From a virus: a DNA stretch of 24,093 nt. The stretch is from IMG/VR virus record IMGVR_UViG_3300018424_000256, positions 1 to 24,093 of that record, one strand, 5' to 3'. How positions within the stretch are numbered: the stretch's first letter is position 1; each line of letters starts with the position of its first letter. A model generated the notes under the pieces. The model saw nothing but the letters and a program-made list of their open reading frames with translations, was not told where the DNA came from and searched no databases. The translations under genes and the position numbers were made by a program. Positions 1 to 7,089 of this stretch are shown here, piece after piece.

Positions 1-251
1 GAACCGAACCCCGTTCTGTAATTAGATGGGTCGGGGTCACCTAGTCCCATCTTATTCATAAAATCATCCATACTGCCCTCCTGAATATCCTGCGCAGCAC
101 AACGGCGGGCTTTGTTTAACCAGTCTCTAGCAGTTGTGTATGACTTGGCAAGCTTCTCTGCCCAAACCATATCACTTAGTGGAACTTCCTCCTTGTTTGC
201 TATCTTCTTACAAATACTCTCTAGTCGTAGTCTGTATTGTGTGGAAAGCAT
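1..251 (-). CDS. Conserved cyanophage-type hypothetical protein, 3' end outside window
   Basis: This open frame starts with ATG at 251 and runs off the window edge after 83 codons without a stop. The visible part is basic and probably helical at first (MLSTQYRLRLESICKKIANK). It then has a helix rich in Lys, Arg and Ala and a charged segment (DDFMNKMGLGDPDPSNYR). No catalytic motif, signal peptide or membrane segment is visible. Its start lies one base beyond the stop of the preceding gene (253-255), so it is probably translated by coupling in the same late unit. The tone and length fit the small conserved hypotheticals of T4-like cyanophages, but I do not recognise a function. Confidence refers to coding, not to role. 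Confidence 0.75.
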   Translation of the reverse strand, partial: MLSTQYRLRLESICKKIANKEEVPLSDMVWAEKLAKSYTTARDWLNKARRCAAQDIQEGSMDDFMNKMGLGDPDPSNYRTGFG

Positions 252-252
252 G

Positions 253-450
253 TTACTCGTCTGTCAGATAGTGCTCTAATTGATTGATCCTTTGGAACTC
301 AGCATATGCTGCTTCCGAACGTAAATGAAGAATATCGCGAAGATCATCCATGATGAACGTCGGATCAACACCGTCTTCAAGGTACTTGTCAATGGCTTCT
401 TTGAGGTATCGGTATCTATGCCACTCTGCGGAATAGGGTTTGTAAGCCAT
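253..450 (-). CDS. Small hypothetical protein (65 aa)
   Basis: A complete 65-codon frame with ATG at 450 and TAA at 253-255. The product is acidic and aromatic-rich (seven Tyr, one Trp). It looks all-helical: residues about 7-25 (SAEWHRYRYLKEAIDKYLED) and 30-63 could form two or three helices. No Cys motif or membrane segment is seen. A TAAATA late-promoter motif lies 22 bases upstream (472-477), embedded in the last codons of the preceding gene. The gene is therefore probably transcribed late and followed directly by the partial gene at the window edge. Function unknown; it reads like a conserved cyanophage hypothetical. Confidence 0.75.
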   Translation of the reverse strand: MAYKPYSAEWHRYRYLKEAIDKYLEDGVDPTFIMDDLRDILHLRSEAAYAEFQRINQLEHYLTDE

Positions 451-466
451 GATAAAAGAGAGGGTG

Positions 467-673
467 TTAACTATTTAGTGAGTCCGTAGCGATGTTTTCC
501 TGACTGTCACTACCCGAAGAAGTTGGAGTGGGAAATCCAACCATAAATGCACCAGGGAAAGCCTTCTTAAAGTTAGAGCAAGCTCCCACTTGAGTGGCAG
601 CATAAACGTGACCTTTAAGACGTTTAGAATCTCCCTTGTAATAGTATTCAAAATCCCACCTTGTAGCACTCAT
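467..673 (-). CDS. Small hypothetical protein (68 aa)
   Basis: Complete 68-codon frame. Its ATG at 673 overlaps the TGA stop of the VWA/metalloprotease gene (670-672) as ATGA, so translation is probably coupled to that gene. The N-terminal half is aromatic and basic (RWDFEYYYKGDSKRLKGHVY). The middle contains the one Cys (residue 32) and a Gly/Phe/Pro stretch, and the tail is Ser-rich and acidic. There is no membrane helix or recognisable catalytic motif. Its last codons carry the late-promoter motif for the next gene. I do not recognise the family. Confidence 0.75.
   Translation of the reverse strand: MSATRWDFEYYYKGDSKRLKGHVYAATQVGACSNFKKAFPGAFMVGFPTPTSSGSDSQENIATDSLNS
472..477 (-). promoter_or_regulatory. 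Late-promoter motif CTAAATAG upstream of the 65-aa gene
   Basis: On the minus strand the sequence is CACTAAATAGTTAA. The TAAATA core matches the T4-like late -10 element (TATAAATA in T4, relaxed to NATAAATA/CTAAATA in cyanophages). It sits in the last codons of the 68-aa gene (Leu-Asn-Ser-stop), 22 bases before the next ATG. The same arrangement recurs in front of the virion genes. Confidence 0.55.
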
Positions 674-2853
674 GCAATTTGCTCCACAAACTTGTTCAAA
701 ATAGACTTGTTGGTCATCTTAGAATTCATGTGCTTCTTAAATGCACGAGTCAGTTCACCTGCAGTAGCAGATTCACCTTTCTGTTTGATCTCCAAGTCTT
801 GTTCTCCACCACCAATGTTGTTAGCAGGAAAGACGTACAGTTCGTCATATCCGTACTCAGTGATAGCACAGAACTTTTCCTTGGACCACTGCTTCTCATA
901 AGCATCCATATGATGCCAAGAGATTTGATGCAGGATCGTAGTGAGATCGTGTTTGTTCCCGATGCGAATACCAATCCAGTTGCAATCAGTAATATTATTG
1001 AAGAACGATACAATCTCTTTAGTGGTATAAGATGCATCGGGGTTCAGGCGAGCAGTATGTCGGGTTACAGGATCTCGCAGAATAAAGATCTTGTGGTATT
1101 GATGGCAAAGATAATCCATACGATACCAAGGACCTTCTTCCTGAAAAGAGTTGGTGTTCTCGCGATAACGATAGTTTTCATAAGAACACTCTCTCACATA
1201 GGAGAGGGGATTGGATTCCCCATCACTCAAGATAATAACATTAACTTTCTGAACTCCTTCAATCTTACGGAAAGATTTAATGATTTCAGTTGAGCACATA
1301 ACTGCTTCACCGAGAGGAGTCCCACCCAGACTATATCTTGGGTGGGGATTCAGGTGATAACCATTCATGCTCCAGACGTGAGTCCACAGATATTTCATCT
1401 GATTATCAAGTTCTGAAGTAGTCATCTTAGAGGAGAAGAACTCATACAGTTCAAATGTCTCATTCAAACCCAGAACATTGCTCTTCAGGTTGAACATCTT
1501 CTGCTCATTGAGTGGCAATTTGTGATAACCACTGTTGAAGGCATACACACGGAAGGGAATGTTGACTTTCTTACAGAACCAAATAAGGTTGTAAGTCTGC
1601 TTCAGAGTATCAGTCAGAAGAGTTCCTGTCGGGGTAGAGGAAGACATAGAACCAGACCAGTCAAGATACATGACCAGTCCATGATTCTTACCTTCAGGGA
1701 CCGTGACAACTTTCTTAAAGATGTCGTCAGTCAGTTTGTATTTGTACAGAGAATTGGTGTTGACAACGCCAGTACGAGAGACACCTGCACGAGCATAGAC
1801 ATCTGCAGACTTCTTCATCTCAAACTGCTTAACCATGTAGTTAACAGTTTTGAGTGACGAATGTTTGAACTCGTTAAACTTTTTGAACTGAAATGCAACT
1901 TGTTTTGTTTGATGCTGCATATCAATCTCACTTTCCCATTTACGGTTGAAGTGGGACTTCAAATCAGATACAACTTGTTTGTAAGGAGTGATGATTTCCT
2001 TGATATTCACTTGAGGAAGATCAAGATAGATCCACTCCTTAGCGTTGTCATCCACCAAATCTAACTGTGAACGTTGAGATGCAGCATCAGTGATGCTTTC
2101 CAGTTCATCAGTATCCCCACCAATATCACCACGCTCATAACTTGGGACATCCAGTTGAGCAGGATCGTTACTAGCGTCATCATCACGATCTTCAGTGTCT
2201 TCATCAGAATTATCAAATTCTGATGGATCGGAACTGGTGGGTTGTTGCTCTGCACCAGGACCAGACTGAGTGTTGGAGGGTTTGATATCTGGAAGATCAG
2301 TAGGTTCTTCAACCATCTTACTCTTTGCAAACTCATAGAGTTCGGAAGCAAGATTAACTACATCTCGGAACGTAACCGTTTTAGCAACACGCTCAATCCA
2401 GGGTTTCTCTTCATCCGAGAAAGGAATCTCAACAAAGGAACCAATCTTGAAGTGCAAATTGATACGATCAATCAGCGCAAGAGTATCCAGACTGCGGGCA
2501 TTGATACCGAAAAAGTCGCGGTCCATCAGTTCGGTATACCCACGATAGAAGGAACGCTTCAAACCAGGATAAGTGACTTTCATCTTACGCTCAATACGAG
2601 CGTCTTCCAGAACGTTCACAAAATCCTTTGGAGCGTCGCCAAAGTCTTCGTTAGGGGTATACAGAGCATGACCCACCTCATGACCAACCAGAAGGTCGTA
2701 CACGTCGTTGCTGACATCCACCCAGATGGGGAGTGCTAGGATGCGACGATCTACATCAAAGTATGCGGTGGTGATTTTACGGTGTTCAACATTGAGGTTT
2801 TCGGTTGCCAGAAGTTTGGCGAGTTGACCCTTGACCTCTGTGTTGACTGCCAT
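670..2853 (-). CDS. Metalloprotease-like and von Willebrand A domain protein (CobT/NorD-like architecture)
   Basis: A 727-aa protein (748 aa if read from a GTG at 2916; residue numbers below follow the long form). Residues 79-83 are HEVGH, a HExxH zinc-protease signature. It is followed by LEDARIE at 103-109, whose Glu could be the third zinc ligand. Residues about 203-295 are an acidic low-complexity linker. A C-terminal VWA domain has an intact MIDAS: D419-x-S421-x-S423 (LDWSGSMSS), T533 (GGTPLGEA) and D565 (LSDGES). HExxH plus ExxR followed by an acidic linker and a VWA domain is the layout of CobT/NorD-type partners of MoxR-class AAA+ ATPases such as CobS. Cyanophages commonly carry a cobS-like gene, though none is in this window. 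I chose the ATG at 2853 because a sigma70-like promoter lies immediately upstream and the GTG has no ribosome binding site. The protein has been called simply a peptidase in related phages. Substrate unknown. Confidence 0.85.
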   Translation of the reverse strand: MAVNTEVKGQLAKLLATENLNVEHRKITTAYFDVDRRILALPIWVDVSNDVYDLLVGHEVGHALYTPNEDFGDAPKDFVNVLEDARIERKMKVTYPGLKRSFYRGYTELMDRDFFGINARSLDTLALIDRINLHFKIGSFVEIPFSDEEKPWIERVAKTVTFRDVVNLASELYEFAKSKMVEEPTDLPDIKPSNTQSGPGAEQQPTSSDPSEFDNSDEDTEDRDDDASNDPAQLDVPSYERGDIGGDTDELESITDAASQRSQLDLVDDNAKEWIYLDLPQVNIKEIITPYKQVVSDLKSHFNRKWESEIDMQHQTKQVAFQFKKFNEFKHSSLKTVNYMVKQFEMKKSADVYARAGVSRTGVVNTNSLYKYKLTDDIFKKVVTVPEGKNHGLVMYLDWSGSMSSSTPTGTLLTDTLKQTYNLIWFCKKVNIPFRVYAFNSGYHKLPLNEQKMFNLKSNVLGLNETFELYEFFSSKMTTSELDNQMKYLWTHVWSMNGYHLNPHPRYSLGGTPLGEAVMCSTEIIKSFRKIEGVQKVNVIILSDGESNPLSYVRECSYENYRYRENTNSFQEEGPWYRMDYLCHQYHKIFILRDPVTRHTARLNPDASYTTKEIVSFFNNITDCNWIGIRIGNKHDLTTILHQISWHHMDAYEKQWSKEKFCAITEYGYDELYVFPANNIGGGEQDLEIKQKGESATAGELTRAFKKHMNSKMTNKSILNKFVEQIA

Positions 2854-2874
2854 CGGTTGCCTGCGGTTGTACCT

Positions 2875-2903
2875 ATCATACCATGCAGGGGACCTAGACG
2901 CAA
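2875..2903 (-). promoter_or_regulatory. Extended -10 sigma70-like promoter for the metalloprotease-VWA gene
   Basis: The minus strand carries TTGCGT (2898-2903) as a weak -35, a 17-base spacer and TATGAT (2875-2880) as the -10. A TGG immediately before the -10 gives an extended -10 (TGn). Predicted transcription starts near 2868, about 15 bases before the ATG at 2853. It lies inside the longer GTG-started reading frame, which argues for the shorter protein. Confidence 0.5.
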
Positions 2904-2918
2904 GGGGGTATGCCACTT

Positions 2919-3053
2919 TTATTTGTGTCTATATCTGTGCGGGTTCTTCAATGAGTCATGGCAGTAGAACGCAATCGGTGCGAACATGGATGTTGCCATG
3001 ACACAAATAACTATTGGATGCTGACTGACCCAGTGTACTACGTTATGGATCAT
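2919..3053 (-). CDS. Small one-helix membrane protein (44 aa)
   Basis: A 44-codon frame fills the otherwise empty gap between gp46 and the VWA gene. Its ATG at 3053 overlaps the last codons of gp46 out of frame, and it ends with TAA at 2919-2921. The product begins MIHNVVHWVSQHP, then has a hydrophobic stretch at residues about 14-30 (IVICVMATSMFAPIAFY), followed by a basic His/Arg tail. That is the profile of a single-pass small membrane protein. No clear ribosome binding site precedes it, so coupling to gp46 termination would be required. Coding is inferred from fit to the gap, the overlap with gp46 and the coherent hydrophobicity. It could still be chance. Confidence 0.5.
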   Translation of the reverse strand: MIHNVVHWVSQHPIVICVMATSMFAPIAFYCHDSLKNPHRYRHK

Positions 3054-4761
3054 AGGAAAGTTTAGAGAAATCGTTGACCTTTTCAAACTTAATAGTTCTC
3101 ATGAATTTGTCAACAAGGATCTCTCCTTTATGTGATATCACAAACAGATTGACCTTTTCCAAACCTCTAAGGATTTTTAGTAGTTCCTGGGTGGAAGAAT
3201 CATCAAGAGAACTATCAAATACCTCATCCAGAATCAACAGATTCGTAGAGGCAGAGTTCTTCATGCGAGCAACTTCACGCCAGGTAAACAAGAGTGCAAG
3301 ATCAATCTTCTGTTTCTCACCTTCAGAGAAAGATGAGTAAGAGAAGTCATCTCTAAAACGAGACTTAATGACTTCATTGAACTCATTGTCAAGGGTGAAG
3401 TTCACATAGAACTCCATACTTTGTAAATATTTATTGATCAATTGGTTGAAAACTGGAACATATTTGTTGATCACCGTAGATTTTATACCAGAATCTTTTA
3501 ACAAATAGGATACAGTTTGATATTCCGTCAGTTGTTTGTTGATTTCAGAACAATTCTTCTCAGTTTGTTGTAATTCATTCTTAAGAGAATCTAGAATTTC
3601 ATTTTCCTCTTGTACGTTAGGTTGAAATTCTTTTAGATTTTGTATTTGTTGTTGAAGTTTTAGATTTAATTTACCAAGATTGATAATGTCACGATCCTTC
3701 TGCGATACAGAGGTTTGGAGATCCATCAACTGACGATTGACCTGATTGATTTCACTCAGGTTCTTCACAACCAAATCAATCTGAGTCTCTAGTTTACCAA
3801 GACCATCAGTATACTTTGCACTCTCCTCAGTAAGAGAAGAACACTTGTGGTTCTTCAGATCATCCTCAATATCCTGACTACAGGTAGGACAGGTATTATT
3901 TTCAGTGAAGAACTTCAGTTCTCGTGAAACAGTATTATGCTTTGACTGAATTTTTGAGCGAAGATTCTTCAATTTGTCCAGATCCTTCTGAACAGAATCA
4001 TATCCCTCTACTTCCTTCTGCTTAACAGAGATCAACTCAAACAGTTCAGACTTCTCTGTCTCCAGACTCAGTGCTCGGTTCTCATTATTTACAATCTCAT
4101 CTTCTTTCTCACGCACACGCTCATCATTGATCTCTGCCAGTTTGGCAATGTGCTTCTCTTGAGTTTCAACCTTAGTCTCTGCCAAGGTCAACATGTGATC
4201 ACAGTCACGTCCACGCTCAGTCGCATCCTTGACACGATCTTTGAGCAAAGTGTTCATTACTGAAAAGATCTGGATGTCAAGTAGATCTTCAATAACTTCT
4301 CGTCGGTGAGCGGCAGGGAGCTGCATGAAGGGGACAAAAGTTGATGATCCAAGTATAACGACTTGAGTAAATGACTTGAAATTGAGTTTGAGGACTGACT
4401 GCTCCAGATACTTTTGGTAGTCTTTCGCTGCAGCATCTTGGTCAACCAGTTTGTCATTTTCGTAAATCTCAAATTTGCCAGGTTTAATGGTGCGCCGCAC
4501 CAAATAAGTCTTGCCGTTTGTTTCAAACTCTACTTCAACAACAGTGCCTTTCTCATTGACACTGTTAACCAATTGGGGTTTGTTGATCTTACGGAACGGT
4601 TTGTTGAACAAAACAAAGCACAGGGCGTCCAACATAGTAGACTTCCCTGCGCCGTTGGTTCCGATGACCAGAGTAGAACTGCAATCATTCAGAACAATTT
4701 CGGTGAACTGATCCCCTGTACTAAGGAAGTTCTTCCACCGAATCTTTTGAAAGGTAATCAT
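3043..4761 (-). CDS. gp46: gp46 recombination endonuclease subunit (Rad50/SbcC-like ATPase)
   Basis: A 572-aa SMC-type ATPase, close in length to T4 gp46 (560 aa). Walker A is GTNGAGKST at 34-42, and the Q-loop glutamine is in FTQVVILGSS near 133. Coiled-coil arms (about 175-285 and 300-425) flank the zinc hook CPTC at 291-294. The ABC signature is FSEGEKQKIDLAL at 478-490 and Walker B is LLILDEVFD at 508-516. With gp47 it forms the Mre11/Rad50-like complex that resects DNA ends for recombination-dependent replication and helps degrade host DNA. Its ATG at 4761 overlaps the TGA of the upstream 85-aa gene (ATGA). The sequence before it is C-rich with no Shine-Dalgarno, so translational coupling is likely. 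All catalytic elements are intact. Confidence 0.97.
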   Translation of the reverse strand: MITFQKIRWKNFLSTGDQFTEIVLNDCSSTLVIGTNGAGKSTMLDALCFVLFNKPFRKINKPQLVNSVNEKGTVVEVEFETNGKTYLVRRTIKPGKFEIYENDKLVDQDAAAKDYQKYLEQSVLKLNFKSFTQVVILGSSTFVPFMQLPAAHRREVIEDLLDIQIFSVMNTLLKDRVKDATERGRDCDHMLTLAETKVETQEKHIAKLAEINDERVREKEDEIVNNENRALSLETEKSELFELISVKQKEVEGYDSVQKDLDKLKNLRSKIQSKHNTVSRELKFFTENNTCPTCSQDIEDDLKNHKCSSLTEESAKYTDGLGKLETQIDLVVKNLSEINQVNRQLMDLQTSVSQKDRDIINLGKLNLKLQQQIQNLKEFQPNVQEENEILDSLKNELQQTEKNCSEINKQLTEYQTVSYLLKDSGIKSTVINKYVPVFNQLINKYLQSMEFYVNFTLDNEFNEVIKSRFRDDFSYSSFSEGEKQKIDLALLFTWREVARMKNSASTNLLILDEVFDSSLDDSSTQELLKILRGLEKVNLFVISHKGEILVDKFMRTIKFEKVNDFSKLSYDP

Positions 4762-5015
4762 ACAGGGGGGATAACTAGTTCATCGGGTTTAATTATACCA
4801 TAAGAGTATCCATATTGCACGCAATTTGCAACAACAATATCCAAATCAATCTCATGGATTTTTAGTTCTTCGTCCTCAGGATCTTCTCTTGCTTCCAACA
4901 GACCTAGATATCTCTCAGCGTCTTCCAACTCTTGAAATATCTGCACAACTTTTTTGGAGTCTTTAGTACGAACTGCATATACTCCGTCTGTTTTCTCGTC
5001 TACTAATATGAACAT
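4758..5015 (-). CDS. DUF3110-like small protein between gp46 and gp47
   Basis: An 85-aa acidic protein. The stretch FQELEDAERYLGLLEARED near 27-45, followed by a short beta/alpha segment (IHEIDLDIVVANCVQYGYSYGII), resembles the cyanobacterial and plastid family DUF3110. That family has a core of the form F..e.DA.RY...LEAqd, then an acidic helix ending in a Cys and a Gly-Tyr. The match is from memory and by eye. The start overlaps the end of gp47 by 13 bases and the stop overlaps the gp46 ATG, so the gene is locked into the gp47-gp46 operon. T4 also has small frames between 47 and 46 (47.1, 46.1, 46.2), but I see no resemblance to them. Function unknown; a regulator or partner of the nuclease complex is only a guess from position. 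Confidence 0.8.
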   Translation of the reverse strand: MFILVDEKTDGVYAVRTKDSKKVVQIFQELEDAERYLGLLEAREDPEDEELKIHEIDLDIVVANCVQYGYSYGIIKPDELVIPPV

Positions 5016-6034
5016 GCTTCTACATACAAAGACTTCATGATCGCTTTGATGCTGTTTTTGTCAGCCATAACGTCTATATCATCTATGTAGTTCTCTAGCA
5101 TGGTGAGAGTATCTTCGGTTTCCAGTATCTCAACTCCAGATTCCAAGTCAACACCAAGATCTTCAACAATCTTTAGATCTGCAGGTTCAGCATCTTGCAA
5201 CGCTCTGAGGGTATGATCAAACTTGATTTGTTCACCCTTCTCTTCAACAATAAGTTTGACGTAGGTGCCCTTGATCTGTTCAGGATCAAACTCCAAACCA
5301 TCTCGGTAATAGAGTTTGTAGAACATGTCAAAGGGATTACGATAGAAGGTAGTCTTCAACGTATCGGTATCAAAGATATGGAAACCACGCTTCTGTGCAT
5401 AGTCGTTCCAATACAACTGGTATGGGTTACCCAGATATTGAATATTTCCCTTCTTAGACTTCTGATGGAAATGACCTGAGAACACCTTCTTAAACTTACC
5501 AAAGATGTTTGGGTCCATGCCACCAGTCATCACCGCACCAGGATGAGCTTCAAACCCGTCAAGCTCAAGATGGCCCATGCAGACATCAGCAGAACTGTTT
5601 GAGATTTCACTGTAAGTTCCATCTCGGTTTCCATCACAAATCCAAGGAAGAAGAAGTATATTACAACCATCAAAGTCAACGCTAGTAACGGTATCGTAGA
5701 CTCGGATGTTGTTGTATTCTCCCAATAGTTCTCTTGGAGCATTGATGCGAAGAGTGTTCTTATAGTAGATATCATGATTCCCTACTAGCATGTGCATCGT
5801 GACACCCATACTATTGAGCGGTGAGAACCACATCTCTTTCGCTTCATCAAGTGACATAAAGTTGATACTCTTGCGTTTGTCAAAAGTATCGCCTAAGCAG
5901 ATCACATCTTTGATCCCGTAGTTCTTAATGAACGGGATTACAATTTCTCCATAAAACTTTTTATACATGTTGATGTACGCTTGATTGTCATTGCGTACAC
6001 CGAAGTGCTGATCGGTAATCAGTAAAATCTTCAA
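5003..6034 (-). CDS. gp47: gp47 recombination endonuclease subunit (Mre11/SbcD-like), TTG start
   Basis: A 343-aa calcineurin-like phosphoesterase (T4 gp47 is 339 aa). The metal-binding motifs are in order: D8 and H10 (TDQHFG), D49 (LGDTFD), N86-H87-D88 (VGNHD), H154 (MGHLE), and H188 and H190 (SGHFHQ). It is the nuclease partner of gp46. The frame begins with TTG at 6034, which encodes the start of the first beta strand (KILLITD). There is no in-frame ATG that would keep D8. A ribosome binding site AGAGGA (6042-6047) lies 7 bases upstream, supporting the UUG start. It begins two bases after the gp55 stop, and its 3' end overlaps the DUF3110-like gene. A weak initiation codon may hold gp47 below gp55 levels. 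Confidence 0.96.
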   Translation of the reverse strand: MKILLITDQHFGVRNDNQAYINMYKKFYGEIVIPFIKNYGIKDVICLGDTFDKRKSINFMSLDEAKEMWFSPLNSMGVTMHMLVGNHDIYYKNTLRINAPRELLGEYNNIRVYDTVTSVDFDGCNILLLPWICDGNRDGTYSEISNSSADVCMGHLELDGFEAHPGAVMTGGMDPNIFGKFKKVFSGHFHQKSKKGNIQYLGNPYQLYWNDYAQKRGFHIFDTDTLKTTFYRNPFDMFYKLYYRDGLEFDPEQIKGTYVKLIVEEKGEQIKFDHTLRALQDAEPADLKIVEDLGVDLESGVEILETEDTLTMLENYIDDIDVMADKNSIKAIMKSLYVEACSY

Positions 6035-6035
6035 A

Positions 6036-6518
6036 TCAATATCCTCTGGAGTTTATCTCAATGCGAGATTTGATTTGATTATACTCAGAGTTTGAATCAC
6101 CGTCAACCGCAAACACCTCACTAGCACCAGACTTTTCAATAATCTTATCGCGGATTTCCATCTGACGTTTCTCCTTTGCGATTCTTCTCAGAAAGGCAAA
6201 ATAAACAATCTGTGTAAAATATGCAAAAGGATTGCTAGATTTAGCAGGATCAAAATTGTCAATATACTGAATGCAGTTTTCAACTCCATCACAAATCATA
6301 TCGTCCTTGTACATATAGTTGATGAAGTTAGGACGATATGACAGGTGTGTTGCAATTTTTAAGAAACAACTGCCAATATAATTGTTGACTCTGGGTTTTG
6401 GTTGACCATTTATTTCAGCACGCTTTACTCTTGCCCTGTACTTTTCCAGTTCAGCAAGGAATTCTTTATTGTTTAGATAATGTTCTTTCTTCCTGGCGGG
6501 CATCGGTTTTGTATACAT
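6036..6518 (-). CDS. gp55: gp55 late-transcription sigma factor
   Basis: A 160-aa protein (T4 gp55 is 185 aa) identified by position between UvsW and gp47 and by a sigma-region-2-like core. The core runs through YIGSCFLKIATHLSYRP, a segment around YMYKDDMICDGVENCIQYIDNFDP, and NPFAYFTQIVYFAFLRRIAKEKRQ, the region that binds the RNA polymerase clamp helices and the -10 element. The N-terminus is basic, and the C-terminal tail may carry the clamp-binding element. In T4, gp55 with gp33 and the gp45 clamp directs host polymerase to TATAAATA promoters, which fits the TAAATA motifs found here. ATG at 6518 has an AAGG ribosome binding site about 5 bases upstream, and a near-consensus sigma70 promoter precedes it, so the gene is probably expressed before the late phase. 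Confidence 0.93.
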   Translation of the reverse strand: MYTKPMPARKKEHYLNNKEFLAELEKYRARVKRAEINGQPKPRVNNYIGSCFLKIATHLSYRPNFINYMYKDDMICDGVENCIQYIDNFDPAKSSNPFAYFTQIVYFAFLRRIAKEKRQMEIRDKIIEKSGASEVFAVDGDSNSEYNQIKSRIEINSRGY

Positions 6519-6540
6519 TGTGCCTTTATCATGTATTCAA

Positions 6541-6569
6541 ATGATAACAGATCTTTATAGAGTTGTCAA
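6541..6569 (-). promoter_or_regulatory. Near-consensus sigma70 promoter for gp55
   Basis: The minus strand shows TTGACA (6564-6569, perfect -35), a 17-base spacer and TATCAT (6541-6546, 5 of 6). A TGT preceding the -10 gives an extended -10. It lies about 23 bases upstream of the gp55 ATG, in the 109-base non-coding gap 6519-6627. A host-sigma promoter here would let the phage make its late sigma factor using unmodified host polymerase. Confidence 0.75.
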
Positions 6570-6584
6570 GCTTGACAGAACTCT
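6559..6584 (-). repeat. Dyad overlapping the gp55 -35 element
   Basis: TGTCAAGCTTGACA (6564-6577) is a perfect 14-base palindrome. The flanks AGAGTT/AACTCT extend a dyad over 6559-6584, with alternative pairing. One half-site is the -35 hexamer itself. There is no U-tract on the minus strand, so it is a poor terminator and looks more like an operator. Confidence 0.6.
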
Positions 6585-6627
6585 GTTTTCTCTGTAGAAT
6601 AACAATGTCAGTTGTGAAAGACTCTTA

Positions 6628-7089
6628 TTAGCTATCTTTGAAGAGATCTTCAAGTCTTTTACGAGCTTCTGCAATCTTGCCGAGGGATCCTTCTACCTCG
6701 CCCATGTCAACCTTGAATTGATCAGCAACTTTTTGTTTAGTGTCTTCATCACCAGGATTGCCTCCTGCTTTTTGAGTTGCAAGATAAGATTCATATACAA
6801 AGATCATCTCCTTTGAGAGAGATGCAATAGTAAGAACTGCATCCTCACTAATAATGAAAAACTCTTCATCAGAGAAGTTTTGCCATTTGGTAAAACCCAT
6901 ACCCTTTACAGCTCTATCACCTTCAATCTCTTTAGTGAAAGTCTGTACTAGAAGTGGTTCTTCAATATAGATAATGTCCTTGTTTGTTTCCTCATCTTGA
7001 GAAACAATTACTCGCCCAACGATTTCATCACCATTCATCAGTTTGATAGAACAGTGAAACTCTTCATCGTGTCTAACGTAATTCAGCAT
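6628..7089 (-). CDS. Conserved hypothetical protein between UvsW and gp55 (153 aa)
   Basis: A 153-aa acidic protein. The first 50 residues alternate strand-like segments: FHCSIKLMNGDEIVGRVIV, then DIIYIEEPLLVQTF. This loosely recalls the Sm/LSm fold, where a 'L.NG..I.G.V' strand pair is followed by 'I..P'. The second half is helical and charged (KKA/DEDTKQK/EARKRLEDLF) and may form a coiled coil. No catalytic residues or Cys cluster are visible. It starts 3 bases after the UvsW stop and is followed by a non-coding gap with the gp55 promoter, so it is probably the last gene of the UvsY-UvsW transcript. The LSm comparison is weak inference, and the function is not recognised. Confidence 0.8.
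   Translation of the reverse strand: MLNYVRHDEEFHCSIKLMNGDEIVGRVIVSQDEETNKDIIYIEEPLLVQTFTKEIEGDRAVKGMGFTKWQNFSDEEFFIISEDAVLTIASLSKEMIFVYESYLATQKAGGNPGDEDTKQKVADQFKVDMGEVEGSLGKIAEARKRLEDLFKDS

Larger units (their letters stand above)
6519..6627 (-). other. Non-coding gap holding the gp55 control region
   Basis: This 109-base gap separates the 153-aa gene from gp55. It contains the gp55 promoter and dyad described separately, and I see no open frame or U-tract terminator in it. It is one of the largest truly non-coding stretches in the window; no gap above 300 bases exists. Confidence 0.7.

Noticed and set aside
679-1293. 204-codon plus-strand frame opposite the VWA gene
   Set aside because: It is antisense to a well-supported domain protein, its sequence shows no motif and it has no start signals.
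2853-2916. 21-residue N-terminal extension of the VWA protein from GTG 2916
   Set aside because: No ribosome binding site precedes the GTG, and a promoter-like sequence lies inside the extension. The ATG at 2853 is preferred, though not proved.
3425-3435. TAAATA late motif inside gp46
   Set aside because: It arises from Asn-Lys-Tyr-Leu codons, with no start codon suitably placed downstream. Similar internal copies in uvsW (near 7475), the oxygenase (near 8976), gp21 (near 15106), gp20 (near 15826), gp17 (near 21309) and the SNase gene (near 22770) were likewise set aside.
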